Positions 34,803-45,164 of a DNA stretch of 64,000 nt are shown in pieces (the stretch's first letter is position 1; each line of letters starts with the position of its first letter). Position numbers and translations under genes: made by a program. The DNA comes from Alisma plantago-aquatica (taxonomy: Eukaryota > Streptophyta > Magnoliopsida > Alismatales > Alismataceae): positions 666,095,591 through 666,159,590 of the forward strand of contig OY856409.1 in NCBI GenBank assembly GCA_963693085.1, read 5' to 3'. The notes under the pieces are model-generated. The model made no database searches. It was not told where the DNA came from and worked only from the letters and a program-made list of their open reading frames with translations.

Positions 34803-36496
34803 ATGCGCCGCTCAGACTGTCCCGGACTTTCGGCTAGTTTTGACCCTGAGATAGACAGAACCTTTCACCGTCAGTATAGAGAGAACCAAGCAAGAATGGC
34901 TCAAGAGGAGGAAATCGCTCGAAGGGTAGATCAAGACCTTAATGAACAAAAAGATAGGCTTATGCAAGAAGCCCGAGCCGCAGTTCAAGAAGAAATCCAA
35001 GCAGCCCAAGCAGCAGCTCAACAAGCTGAGCTACAAAAAGACCTTAGAGAATTCTCGATCCCTAAAGATGCAGACGTTCATCACCCAGTGCAACCTCCTC
35101 CCATCAACGCTCCCAACTTTAATATCCAAGCACATTGGATCACATTGCTTCAAAATAGACCTTTCTATGGTAAGCAAGGAGAAGATAGTCAAGAACATCT
35201 TCTGAGGTTTATAGACCTATGTGCCATGACGAAGCAAAATGGAGTCACGGATGATGCCATCAGACCCCGTCTCTTCAAATACTCTCTGGCCGATAGAGCC
35301 ATGAGTTGGTATAACTCCTTGCAATGCGAACCCATCACCACTTGGGAACAACTTCAAAATGTTTTTCTGGAAAAATTTATCCACCTTCTCTCACCTATGA
35401 AATCAGGGGCCAAATAACGCAATTCACCCAGGTCCCTGGAGAATCCCTAGTTGAAGCATGGGAAAGATACAAAGAGCTTCTATGCAAGTGTCCACATCAT
35501 GGCATTCCAAAGAATCAACTCATTGAAATCTTTTATAGAGGTGTGGACGATGATATCAAGAGGTTTTTTCACTCCTTGTCTGGAGGAAACTTCATGCGTC
35601 AGAGTTATGATAGCGCATGGAGGGTTGTCACCCTTGGAGCTGGAAACCAAGCCAACTGGGGTAGACCTGTTGGCAAAGGAGTGCTGAAGTTAGCTATGGC
35701 TGAAGCAACACCCGAGTACAAGTCTATCGCCGAATCTCTCAAACTCCTAGTTGCAAAACAATACCATCTAGAATCATCTCTCGCAGCTTATGAAAGAAGA
35801 CTTTCGCCCCCTCGACAACAAGAGCGAGTTAAGTCAGCTTCACTCTTCTGTGAAGCATGCAAAGGAACTGATCATTCTACTCTAGCCTATAACATTCTCT
35901 ATGATGTTGTTTTGAGAAATACCTATGCCCAAGGAGATAATGGTCAAATGGAAGGTCTGGACGCCATCAATACCATCCCTGGCCAAGGGTACTATAATCC
36001 GAATTAGAATAGGAACCATCCAGGTTTTCAATATGGAAACCCTTCTGGAGCGGAAAACTCACGACAACTTGGTTCAAATACTCAACAACGAGGCCCGCCA
36101 GGATTCCAGTATAACCAACAACCAAATTTTGGGAATCAAGGAAACTTTAGAGGAAACTACCAGAATAGAAACTACAACAATTATTAGAACAATTCTCAGT
36201 TTCAAAACCCCAACCAAGTCCCCTATCAACAGCAACAACAAGGGCAACAAGCCGATCCCATCTCTCCTAATGACAAATTGTCAGCTATTGAGAAGATGCT
36301 TCAGTCGCAGCAGACTATGATAGCTAACCAGCAAGCCCATCAGAAGGCTATTGAATCTCAACTAGCTCAACTTGCGGCTAGCATGAAGCCACCTGCTGGA
36401 GTCTTTGCTGGACAACCCGAAAACAATCCTAAATATCCTGAGCAATTGAAGGCTGTCACCACCAGGTCTGGAAAAGGCTATTCTGACCCCTGCTAA
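34803..36496 (+). pseudogene. gag: Athila gag pseudogene
   Basis: Gag forms the retrotransposon particle that packages the RNA. The frame opens at ATG 34803, and D-P-E-I-D-R-T-F near residue 18 matches the Athila gag N-terminus. A coiled-coil-like E/Q/A-rich stretch follows (about residues 40-80), then the retrotransposon gag core ending around W-Y-N-S-L and W-E-Q-L-Q-N-V-F. A frameshift at about 35380-35410 moves the rest into frame 2 (recognisable from 35324). A CCHC-like knuckle at 35849-35890 has C-E-A-C and H, but the last Cys is replaced by Tyr. Stops at 36005 (TAG) and 36185 (TAG) interrupt a Q/N-rich C-terminal region before TAA at 36494. A further frame change near 36470 separates gag from pol. 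It is not functional. Confidence 0.88.
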
Positions 36497-36498
36497 GA

Positions 36499-37600
36499 TA
36501 CCAATAGTGGCAACAAACGATGATTGACTTTGTGAATGTCCAAGACTCTACAATACTTGAGTCTCAGCCGGAGGAACAACCAACCGTTGATAAGACAGAC
36601 AAAGCAAGATTGGAGGAACCATTGGCTACATAGGCAGAAGACACACCTGAGCCGGATGTGCCAGTATACAAGCCCCATCCTCCCTTCCCAGCTCATTTGA
36701 AGCAGACAAAGCTTGATACGTGATTCAACAAGTTTAAAGAAGCTATGAAGAAGCTTCATGTAGATATTCCCTTCCTTGATGCTCTGGCCGAGATACCAGC
36801 ATGGACTAAGTACTTAAAGTCTCTCCTCACAAGGAAGTACATAACTGAAGAATACGAGATAGTTAAGCTAGCATCAACCACTTCTGATATCATCCAAAGC
36901 AACATGCCCAAGAAATAGAAAGATCTGGGATCCTTTGGGATTTCATGCCATATCGGTGCCTCTTCATGTAAGAAGGGATTAGCCGATCTCGGTGCTAGAA
37001 TCTCTATCATGCCACTTAGCCTTTGTGAGAGGCTAGGGTTTGCAGAACTCCTCCCAACGGGAATGACCATACAACTTGCAGATAACTCTATGACTCTTCC
37101 CTTAGGAATCATTGAAGATGTCCCTGTCAAGGTTGGAAAAGACTCTTATGTCCCATGTGACTTTGTCATCATGGACATAAAGGAAGACGCCAGATACCCT
37201 CTTATCTTTGACCGTCCGTTCCTCGCCATTGAAAGAGCCTTGATTGACATTGAAGCAGGGACCTTGTTGCTCAGACTAGGGAAAGAAACCCTCGAGTTCA
37301 AAATTTTTGAAAGCATGCGAAGACCGAGCATGCAGGAAGAAGTTTATTTGATTGATTGCATTGAGCAAATGTCTCTCCTCACACAAGAGGAATATGAACA
37401 AGACGATCCTTTAGAAGTGGCTCTAATAAACCCATCTGCTGAAAATTTCATCAACGAACAAGTTAAGGATTGTGTCCTTCACCTCGACTCTATAGAGGAA
37501 GATCCTGAAGCCAGGTTCAAGGAACTCAAAGATGTGAATGTAACTGAAGAGCCATGTGAGAAGCCAGAAGCCCCTAAAATGAAGCCCCTGTCCGAGGGAC
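36499..37600 (+). pseudogene. pol: Athila pol pseudogene, linker and aspartic protease
   Basis: In frame 1 the linker typical of Athila (F-N-K-F...K-K-L-H-V-D-I-P-F) is visible at about 36724-36780. The aspartic protease follows, with D-L-G-A-R encoded from 36985, where the family has D-L-G-A-S. The catalytic Asp is kept and the Ser is replaced by Arg. The second half (D-F-V-I-M-D and R-Y-P-L-I-F-D-R-P-F-L-A) is intact at about 37160-37230. Stops at 36505, 36631, 36721 and 36916 lie upstream of the protease core. From 37009 the frame is open to 38460. The protease would release gag and pol products in the particle. Confidence 0.88.
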
Positions 37601-39099
37601 TTAAGTATGTGTTTTTGGATGATCTCAAGGTTTGTCCAGTTATTATAAATTCTGATCTAACGACCGAACAAGAAGATAAACTCCTGAAAGAATTAAAGGA
37701 AAGAAAGAAAGATATCGGCTACAAGATGAGCGATCTCACCGGGGTCAGTCAAGCGCTTCACATGCACAAAATCCCTATGGTGGAAGACCACAAGCCGACT
37801 GTTAAGCATCAACGAAAGTTGAATCCGAATATGAAGGAAGTAGTCCGCCATGTAATCATCAAGTTGCTCACTATCAAAATCATCTATCCGATATCTAACT
37901 CACCTTGGGTGAGTCCAGTACATGTTGTTCCAAAGAAAGGTGGCACTACTGTGATACAGAATGGAGATAATGAACTCATCCCCACACGAATAGTAACCGG
38001 GTGGAGGATGTGCATCGACTACAAGAAGTTGAACAAAGCCACACATAAAGATCATTTCCCAATGCCTTTTCTAGATCAAGTCTTAGAGCGATTGGCTCAC
38101 CAAGAATACTTTTTCTATCTCGATGGTTACTCTGGATTCTACCAAATTCCTATACATCCAGATGACCAAGAGAAAACTACTTTTACTTGCCCCTTCAGAA
38201 CCTATGCCTTCAGAAGAATGCCATTCAGACTCTGTAATGTGCCTGCAACCTTCCAACGTTGCATGGCAGCCATATTTATTGGGCTAACAGAAAATATTAT
38301 GGATGATTTCTCTGTATATGGGTATTCATACGACTCATGCCTGAAGCACCTCTCGCTGGTCCTCAAACGATGTGAAGAAGCACATCTTGTGCTAAATTGG
38401 GAGAAATGTCACTTTATGGTAAAAGAAGGCGTTGTCCTTGGCCATAGGGTCAGTAACTGAGGAATTGAAGTGGACAAGGCCAAGATCGAAGTGATCTCCA
38501 AACTATCTATCCCTACCAATGTAAGAGACGTCCGCTCATTCCTTGGTCATACGGGCTTCTACAGAAGGTTTATTAAGGATTTCTCCAAGATAACCAAGCC
38601 CATGACAAACTTGTTGCTGAAGGACGTTGATTTCTATTTTGATGAAGAGTGTATCAAGAGTTTCAACAACCTAAAGCATTCCCTTACAACAACACCCATC
38701 ATTCGAGCCCCGGATTGGGATCACCCATTCAAAATTATGTGTGATGCCAGTGATTACGATGTGGGTTCCGTTCTGGGCTAATGTATAGAGAAGAAACATC
38801 ATGTCATCTATTATGCATCGAAGACCCTTGACGAAGCTCAAAGGAACTATGCAACTACTGTGAAGGAACTCCTAGCAGTTGTATATGCCTTTGATAAGTT
38901 TAGATCCTACCTCATTGGTTCAAAGGTGATTGTCTACACTGATCACACTGCTATTCGTTATCTTCTAAAAAATAAAGATGCAAAACTAAGGCTAATAAGA
39001 TGGATTCTCCTATTGCAAGAATTTGATCTTGAGATTAGAGATAAAAGAGGCACAGAAAATGTTGTAGCAGACCACTTAAGTCGTATCCACACTCTGGAA
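37601..39099 (+). pseudogene. pol: Athila pol pseudogene, reverse transcriptase and RNase H
   Basis: The reverse transcriptase begins near 37750 (H-K-I-P-M-V-E-D). It shows S-P-W-V-S-P-V-H-V-V-P-K-K-G-G, then motif A Y-L-D-G-Y-S-G-F-Y-Q-I with its Asp, then F-R-R-M-P-F-R-L-C-N-V-P-A-T-F-Q. Next comes M-D-D-F-S-V-Y-G at about 38300-38324. Relatives have about four more residues (ending V-F) just before M-D-D, so a 12-base in-frame deletion is likely at the active site. Stops at 38458 (TGA) and 38779 (TAA) interrupt the connection and RNase H. RNase H motifs I-M-C-D-A-S-D (about 38738), T-D-H (38940) and V-A-D-H-L-S-R (about 39064) are visible. The frame stays 1 throughout, so stops and the small deletion are the only breaks. 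Confidence 0.92.
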
Positions 39100-40467
39100 A
39101 CTAAGAAGATACCAATTAACGACTCTCTTCTAGATGACCAGCTTATGAAAGTCTTAGAATCTACTCCTTGGTACTCGGACTATGTGAACTACCTTGCCGC
39201 TGGTGTCATCCACCCTGAGTGTACTGGCAATGCACTAAAGAAATTCATGCATGATGGGAGGCAATATCACTGGGATGAACCATACCTCTTCAAGCTCTGT
39301 GTTGATGGTCTCTACAGATTTTGTATCGCTGAGGAAGAAGCCCAACTTATTTTAGAACAATGCCACTCAGGCCCAGTCGAAGTCCATATGAGTTCTAAGA
39401 AAACTTCTTCGAAGGTTTTGCAATGTGGTTTCTTTTGGCCAACCATATCCAGAGATGCTTATAACTTTGTGTTGTCATGTGACAAATGTCAAAGAATGGG
39501 AAACATTACGAAAAGAGATGAGATGCTACTTAAGCTATGGCAAGAAGTCGAGATTTTTGATGTTTGGGGAGTGGACTACATGGGTCCATTCCCATCCTCA
39601 CATGGATTTTCCTACATCCTAGTTACTGTGGATTATGTCTCTAAATGGGTAGAGGCCATACCAACCATCACTTGTGATTCAAAACCCGTCATGAAAATGT
39701 TCAAAGATATTATCTTTCCCCGTTTTGGAATCCCACAAATCGTGATATCCGACGGAGGTTCTCATTTTATGGAAAGAAGTTTTGAAGCATTGTTAAGAAA
39801 ATATGGTGTAACACACAAGGTAGCTCCCCCCTACCACCCACAAACAAGTGGGCATGTAGAGGTTTTGAACCGTCAACTCAAGGCTATCCTGGAAAAGACA
39901 GTAGGACACAACTGAAAGGATTGGTCAGTGAAAATCAATGACGCCTTATAGGCCTACCGAACTGTGTTCAAAACTCCTCTTGGAACAACACCCTTCAGAC
40001 TTATCTATGGAAAATCATGTCACTTGCCTGTGGAACTAGAACATAAAGCATGGTGGGCAATAAAACAGCTGAATTTTGACATTAAGAAAGCTGGCGAAGC
40101 TAGGATTCTGTAACTTCAAGAGCTAGAAGAACTCCGGATGAAGGCTTATGAGAATGCTCAAATCTACAAAGAACGCACCAAAATTTGGCATGACGGTCAT
40201 CTGAAAAGAAAGGACATTCAAGTGGGTGACCAAGTTCTGCTGTTCAACTCGAGACTGAGGTTATTCCCAGGGAAACTCCGTTCCTACTAGTCGGGACCAT
40301 ACATTGTCAAAAGCATCTATCCACATGGTGCATTCACCTTATGGAGTGAGAAGTCAGGTGATTTTATGGCAAATGGCCAACGCTTGAAGAGATATTTCAC
40401 CACAGCTAATACTAGCACTGATGAATTGATGAATATGTCCAAACCAACATACCTACCAGAAAGCTAA
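39100..40467 (+). pseudogene. pol: Athila pol pseudogene, integrase
   Basis: The integrase inserts the DNA copy. The HHCC zinc region is present (C-H-S-G-P...H-M-S, then C-D-K-C-Q-R) at about 39360-39495. The DDE core Asp in V-D-Y-M-G-P-F-P, the second Asp in I-S-D-G-G-S-H-F and the Glu in H-V-E-V-L-N-R all remain. Stops at 39913, 39949, 40111 and 40288 break the C-terminal half. That half is still clearly Athila (C-H-L-P-V-E-L-E-H-K-A-W-W-A and R-L-K-R-Y-F). The last codon is TAA at 40465-40467. There is no chromodomain, as expected for Athila. Confidence 0.92.
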
Positions 40468-41381
40468 AGAAATCAAGTCGAGCCATCGACGTAAAACAAA
40501 GGCGCTTCTCGGGAGGCAACCTGATCTTTAACTTAGCTTTTACTTTTAGTTTTGTTATTAGAAACTTTTGCACCTGGTAGACAATGCATCGCAAGATGCA
40601 GTCTTAAGTTCTGATAGTTTCCATTTTTTGAGATTTCAGATGGAGGACGCGTCACTGAAAGGAATGCAACCACATCTGGTGGACCAATAGGCACGAGTTT
40701 ACCCCTCCATCTCGGATTTAGAGTTTGCTCAGGACGAGCAAATTTCTAAGTTTGGGGTGGAGGGTGGGTGGTACGTACTCTACTTTCCACCCTCTCCTAT
40801 CAGTTTCAGACTTACGATTTCATTGTTGAAATTTTGTTGCAATTTAGAGAAATTTTTTTCAAAAATTTTCAAAATTTTCAAAAGTTTTCATAGCAGTTTG
40901 TATAGAAACTTGATGAAGTTGTGACGCTTTTGTTTCAATCAAAGCGATTACCTAGCCGACTATCCTATTTTCCCATGCAGTTTTGAATCATTATACCCTC
41001 CTTATTCGAAGCGAAGTTTCAAGGAGAATAATTTATGAAACTAGCCAATGATTAGAAATCACCGTGTGAAGCTTATGAATCCTAACATCATGATCAGTAG
41101 ATATGGCAAGTATCTGTCGAACTGAGACGGATCAAACACGTTGTGCTTCCTATCTGACAAGTGGAACAATAGCATGGAATCTCCACCGGATCCTCATCAA
41201 GTCATTATTTGATTAAAGTATGATAAGGAGAACAACCCGGTGCATTGAATTGTAAATCAAGTTGCATTCTGATCTGAACTCTTTTCTACACTTCTTCTAT
41301 CATCTTCTTACCCCTCTGTCCATCAAAAAGAAACAAAAATAACCAAAATAGTGTCAAACCATAAGTTTGGGGTGGCACACA

Positions 41382-41403
41382 CTCTCTCTCTCTCTCTCTC
41401 TCT
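41382..41403. repeat. CT microsatellite
   Basis: About 10 to 11 uninterrupted CT units, directly after the second purine-rich motif. Confidence 0.9.
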
Positions 41404-41952
41404 TTTCTCTTCTTCCATACCCCTCGCAACGAAATAGGGGCGTATCACCAAGAAAAGATGCCTAAGCGCACACAAAAAGAAATGCAATCTCGAGTCAAAT
41501 AGAGGAGAGATTCGCACAAAAAAATGCAATCAATGAAATTGCAAATCATATAATAAAAATCTTGAGTCGAATAGAGGAGAGATTTATTTCTTCCTTCCAT
41601 ACCACCCTTCAATCCCTTTTCCACCTAAAGGCACAATGAATGCCTCCCTGATCCTAAAAACACCAGTGTCAGATCAGGTGCACACTTGTTGTTCTGCGGG
41701 TATCTCTGGACTCTTACGAAACTCTCTAACATGCTTGATTTTGGAAAAAGTAGAGAGGAAGTGATATTGGGAAGCGAACTTGGAAACGAAGATATGGTAA
41801 AATGTGTTCTGTGATCTCAGGATGTTGAGACACTTAGTCATACCGTGCAGAAAAGAAATGATCGTGATGTGAAGATGAGGAAATCACACGAGTTGAAAGT
41901 ATGAGCTTGGCGATTGTTTAAAATCTTGTGTTACTCGAGGACGAGCAACGCT

Positions 41953-41968
41953 TAAGTTTGGGGTATTT
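41953..41968 (+). other. Polypurine tract of element C
   Basis: TTAAGTTTGGGGTATT immediately precedes the TGATGAATG start of the 3' LTR. An interrupted tract of this form is usual for Athila. Confidence 0.75.
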
Positions 41969-44027
41969 TGATGAATGCATGCACATCGTAATCCAATCAC
42001 CTCGTTTAGCCCAGTTTTTCTTGCATTCGTGCATTTACTGGCTTTATCTTCTAATATGTGCATTTACTTGGTTTAAATGCTTTATTGAGCTTTTATTGGC
42101 CGTATCTTCCTATATGCAACATATATTGGGCTTAATTGAATTATCACACATTTTTATTAAATTTTTGCACTTTTGTGCAGGTCAAATTTGGGAACTTGGG
42201 CCCAAACCTCTCTCGGCAAACCAAAAGATCGTGTCCCCCTTTTATCTTATCTCCCTTTGCTGACCCGTCTCTTTCCCTGCAAACCGCGACTAACCCTGCA
42301 CTCGTGATCAAGGCAACAGCCACGATCACGAGCCATGACACCTGTCCGCGACAACAACCGTGACCACCCTCTCATGCCCGCGGTCTGCTCCCCTCCAAAG
42401 GAACCGCGACCTGATCATCGCGAGCACAACCAAAAGAAAGCAACCTACAGACAAGCCACGAGCGTGACATTCAAAAACCCCGCGACCGCGGCATTCAAAA
42501 AGCCTCGACCGCGGTGTCCAAAAAGTCACGACCACAACATCATTAGAAAAGTCGCGACCTGCAGCTAAGGCACGACCGAACCAAAAATCTGCGACCGCAA
42601 CATTCAAAGAGCCACGACTGTGCAAAGAGCCGCGACCGCGCCATCATTCCAAAAGCCGCGACCTGCTACAAAATTACTAAGGTCGTGATTCTAAGTCGGT
42701 GCCAACCTCCCTATAAATAGAACATGACTCCAGTCAGTCAAATCATCATCTCCAGATGTTGTTAGGCTGCAGGTCTGTCCTAGGCCTAAGGAGACGACCT
42801 CCATAGCCAAGAACCTGCCCCCATGGTGGTTTTGTAGCATGTTCACCCAGATCTCGAGTGAAGACTCGGATCTGCAAGCCACCTCGTCCAGATCTAGATC
42901 TATCTCTGGATCTAGATCTGCTGCGGATACACCATTTCTACGCCGCCATCTCATCCACGAGCTGCTCCTCCTACTGCGAGTGAGGACTACAATAAGAAGA
43001 AGAAGGTGGAGAGAGAAGATATGCCCCGTCTGTCGTGGTGTTCATCTCTCTTCTTCCATATCTGCTCCGACGTTGTATAGAAGATCATTTCTCGATAGAG
43101 CTACGATCATCTTCTTCACCATGCTCATAGAAGAAACCTCTCTCTCTCTCTCTCTCTTGTTATTCTTGCTTCTCTCACTATGAGCGAGTAGTTTACTTTT
43201 GCTGGGGTGCGGGGACTAGCCCCGCTACCCATGCTTTCATATCTTTTTGTTAAACATTCCATGGCATGTATATAATCTTTCATATTGCTGTTAATCGTCG
43301 ATGTGTGCTTGTGGATTGATCACCTGCTTGCATTTATCTTGTTCGTTTCCTATGTTGCGAGAACTTCTATGTGTAGGTTTTGAATGTCGATTAATGTGGT
43401 TGACTCCCAAACTAGAAATAGAATGGGATTCCTTGAGATCGTAAGTGTATGATCCGTGTGGTGATGAGCCATCTAGCCAGCGGTGACGCTTCTATGTGCC
43501 TGACGCCTGTATAGGGGGGCCATAACTTCATTTGGATTTCTGTATCTTCGGAGCCGTAAGTATGTGATCTGGATGGTGACGAGACATCTGATACCTAAGG
43601 TGATGCTTACGCGAACCTGACGCCCGTATGGGGGGTTTTACAACAGCTCTATCTGAATGGTTATATCTTGCCTGGATGTTTGATGTTTGGATGTGATTGC
43701 ATGTGTAGTGGTGGTGAAACCCGAGACCATCCCAGCGATTTCCATCATTAATCTTTAATCAACCTTTAATCCTGCTCTTTTACTTTTCTTGCATTTAGTT
43801 TAATTAAACTCAATTCAACCAACCTTGTTCTAAATATTAGTCTCGATTCAACTAGATTTGACTAGAGAAAGATTCTTAAAAACATTGTCCCTTGGGATTC
43901 GATCCTCAACTATAATGCGATAAGACTCGTCTGCTTGCGGGTGGTATTATTGCACGTTGTTTTGGTTAAAAACTTAGGGATTTCAACCCAAAGTGAGTTT
44001 GTTAGTGCGATAATATAAGCCACGTCA
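41969..44027 (+). mobile_element. Element C 3' LTR
   Basis: Partner of 32542-34619. It has an intact TATAAATA at 42712-42719, the CGCGACC array at about 42340-42665, and a CT repeat at about 43138-43156. It ends CACGTCA before GTAGT. Confidence 0.93.
42712..42719 (+). promoter_or_regulatory. Intact TATA box in the Athila 3' LTR
   Basis: TATAAATA; the same position in the 5' LTR (33310-33317) reads TGTAAATA. This LTR could in principle start read-through transcription to the right, into element B. Confidence 0.65.
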
Positions 44028-44032
44028 GTAGT
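44028..44032. repeat. Target site duplication GTAGT of element C, right copy
   Basis: Identical to 32537-32541. Confidence 0.9.
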
Positions 44033-45164
44033 ACTGTAGATGCTTAAGACAATGTTGCATGTGGCATGCAGCCATGCAAGCCATGTGGTGAAGGATGAAC
44101 ACCAGTAACCCAGTGCATGGATATAAAGTATAAAGAGATCCCGAGAGGGAATGGGAGTTCATCCCTGTGGATGTTGTGAGTCTCCCCTGGACCAAGGAAG
44201 ATCGAGATCCAATATGGGTTATGGTAGATCGCCTTACCTAGATAACATGAGAAAGGAAGAGTCCTGTCACGAGATAGATTTGGTTGAACTAATTAAGAGA
44301 GAAGATGGTTCAACTACACCATGATACACGTTCAAAAGTTCTTGAGTATGACCTAAAGGTTCACTTCCATGAGGCGGAAGAAAAACTCGATGATAAGTAT
44401 AGTTTATCACCCCTAACTAATGGTTAGTATGATCCAGACTAGAGGGTCTGATGAGAGCAAGTGTGCTTGACTAGGGTGATACAAAGAGACAATTTTTAAG
44501 ATGTGATGTTAACCACCATAGCCTTTATCGGGATGAAAGAAGTTCTAGAAGGAGGTTGTGTCGATCACCACTTCATTAAGATGATGTTGGTGAAGGAGGC
44601 ATCGCGAAGGTCAGAAAAGAACCACAGTGTGTGCAGTGAAGTCACTTTAATCGTGCAATGGCTGAGAGAGAGCCCAGTGGTGACATGAGTCATGAGCTGA
44701 TGCAAAGCAGACTGACATGCAGTTCACTGTGGGAGAATATGTGATGTGAAAATCCGACCCCTCTGAGCTACAGCTGAGAAAGCTGAGTCCCCGATATATG
44801 GGTCCATTTGAGATGGATTGGTGGAGATAGTTGTGTTTAGCCTTGCCCCTCAGGATGACATGATGTGTAATGTGTTCCATGAGTCCGATCTAGAGAACTA
44901 TGTGGGGTACCCAAGCCATGTGTTGAGCCCTGAACCTATTCAGCTTTTGAGAGGCTGAAATGTTTTGAGTCACCTATGAGGGTATGATATACCAAGGTGA
45001 GAAAGAACTCAGATGGAAGAATAGGAGATGATGAAGGTTCTTGGGAATCACCATGGAAAGGGTGAAGCCACATGGGAGCCATGATGGACATGTGAAAGGT
45101 TTATTCTGTTTGTTTTCTTGCTTGATGGAATTTTGAGGGCAAAATTCTTATAAGAGGGGAAGGA
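44033..45164 (+). mobile_element. Element B internal region, right part
   Basis: 1.1 kb resuming after element C and ending at the polypurine tract AAGAGGGGAAGGA (45152-45164). No protein motif is seen. The phrase GAGGGCAAAATTCTTATAAG before the tract is the sort of 3' untranslated sequence seen in Tekay/Del chromoviruses. Confidence 0.75.
45152..45164 (+). other. Polypurine tract of element B
   Basis: AAGAGGGGAAGGA, thirteen purines directly before the 3' LTR. Confidence 0.9.

Larger units (their letters stand above)
40468..41968 (+). mobile_element. Athila 3' non-coding region without a recognisable env-like ORF
   Basis: 1.5 kb between integrase and 3' LTR. The longest frames are random. 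The purine-rich phrase TAAGTTTGGGGTG occurs at 40747 and 41362. TTAAGTTTGGGG occurs again at 41953, next to the 3' LTR, where it serves as the polypurine tract. The first and third copies are also preceded by GGACGAGCAA (40732-40741 and 41939-41948). A (CT)n run lies at 41382-41403. Many Athila elements carry an env-like gene here; I see none. Confidence 0.7.
32542..44027 (+). mobile_element. Element C: Athila-lineage Ty3/gypsy retrotransposon, plus strand
   Basis: This is an 11.5-kb full-length element. It has LTRs of 2078 and 2059 bp (32542-34619 and 41969-44027), TGATGAATG starts, CACGTCA ends and flanking GTAGT. The primer binding site is of the Asp-tRNA type used by Athila and Tat elements. 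Gag and pol are in the order gag, protease, reverse transcriptase, RNase H, integrase, followed by a 1.5-kb non-coding stretch. An Athila env-like ORF is not recognisable there. Two hand-aligned stretches show about 4 to 5 percent LTR mismatch. Coding is broken by twelve in-frame stops and at least one frameshift, so it cannot move on its own. Confidence 0.95.
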
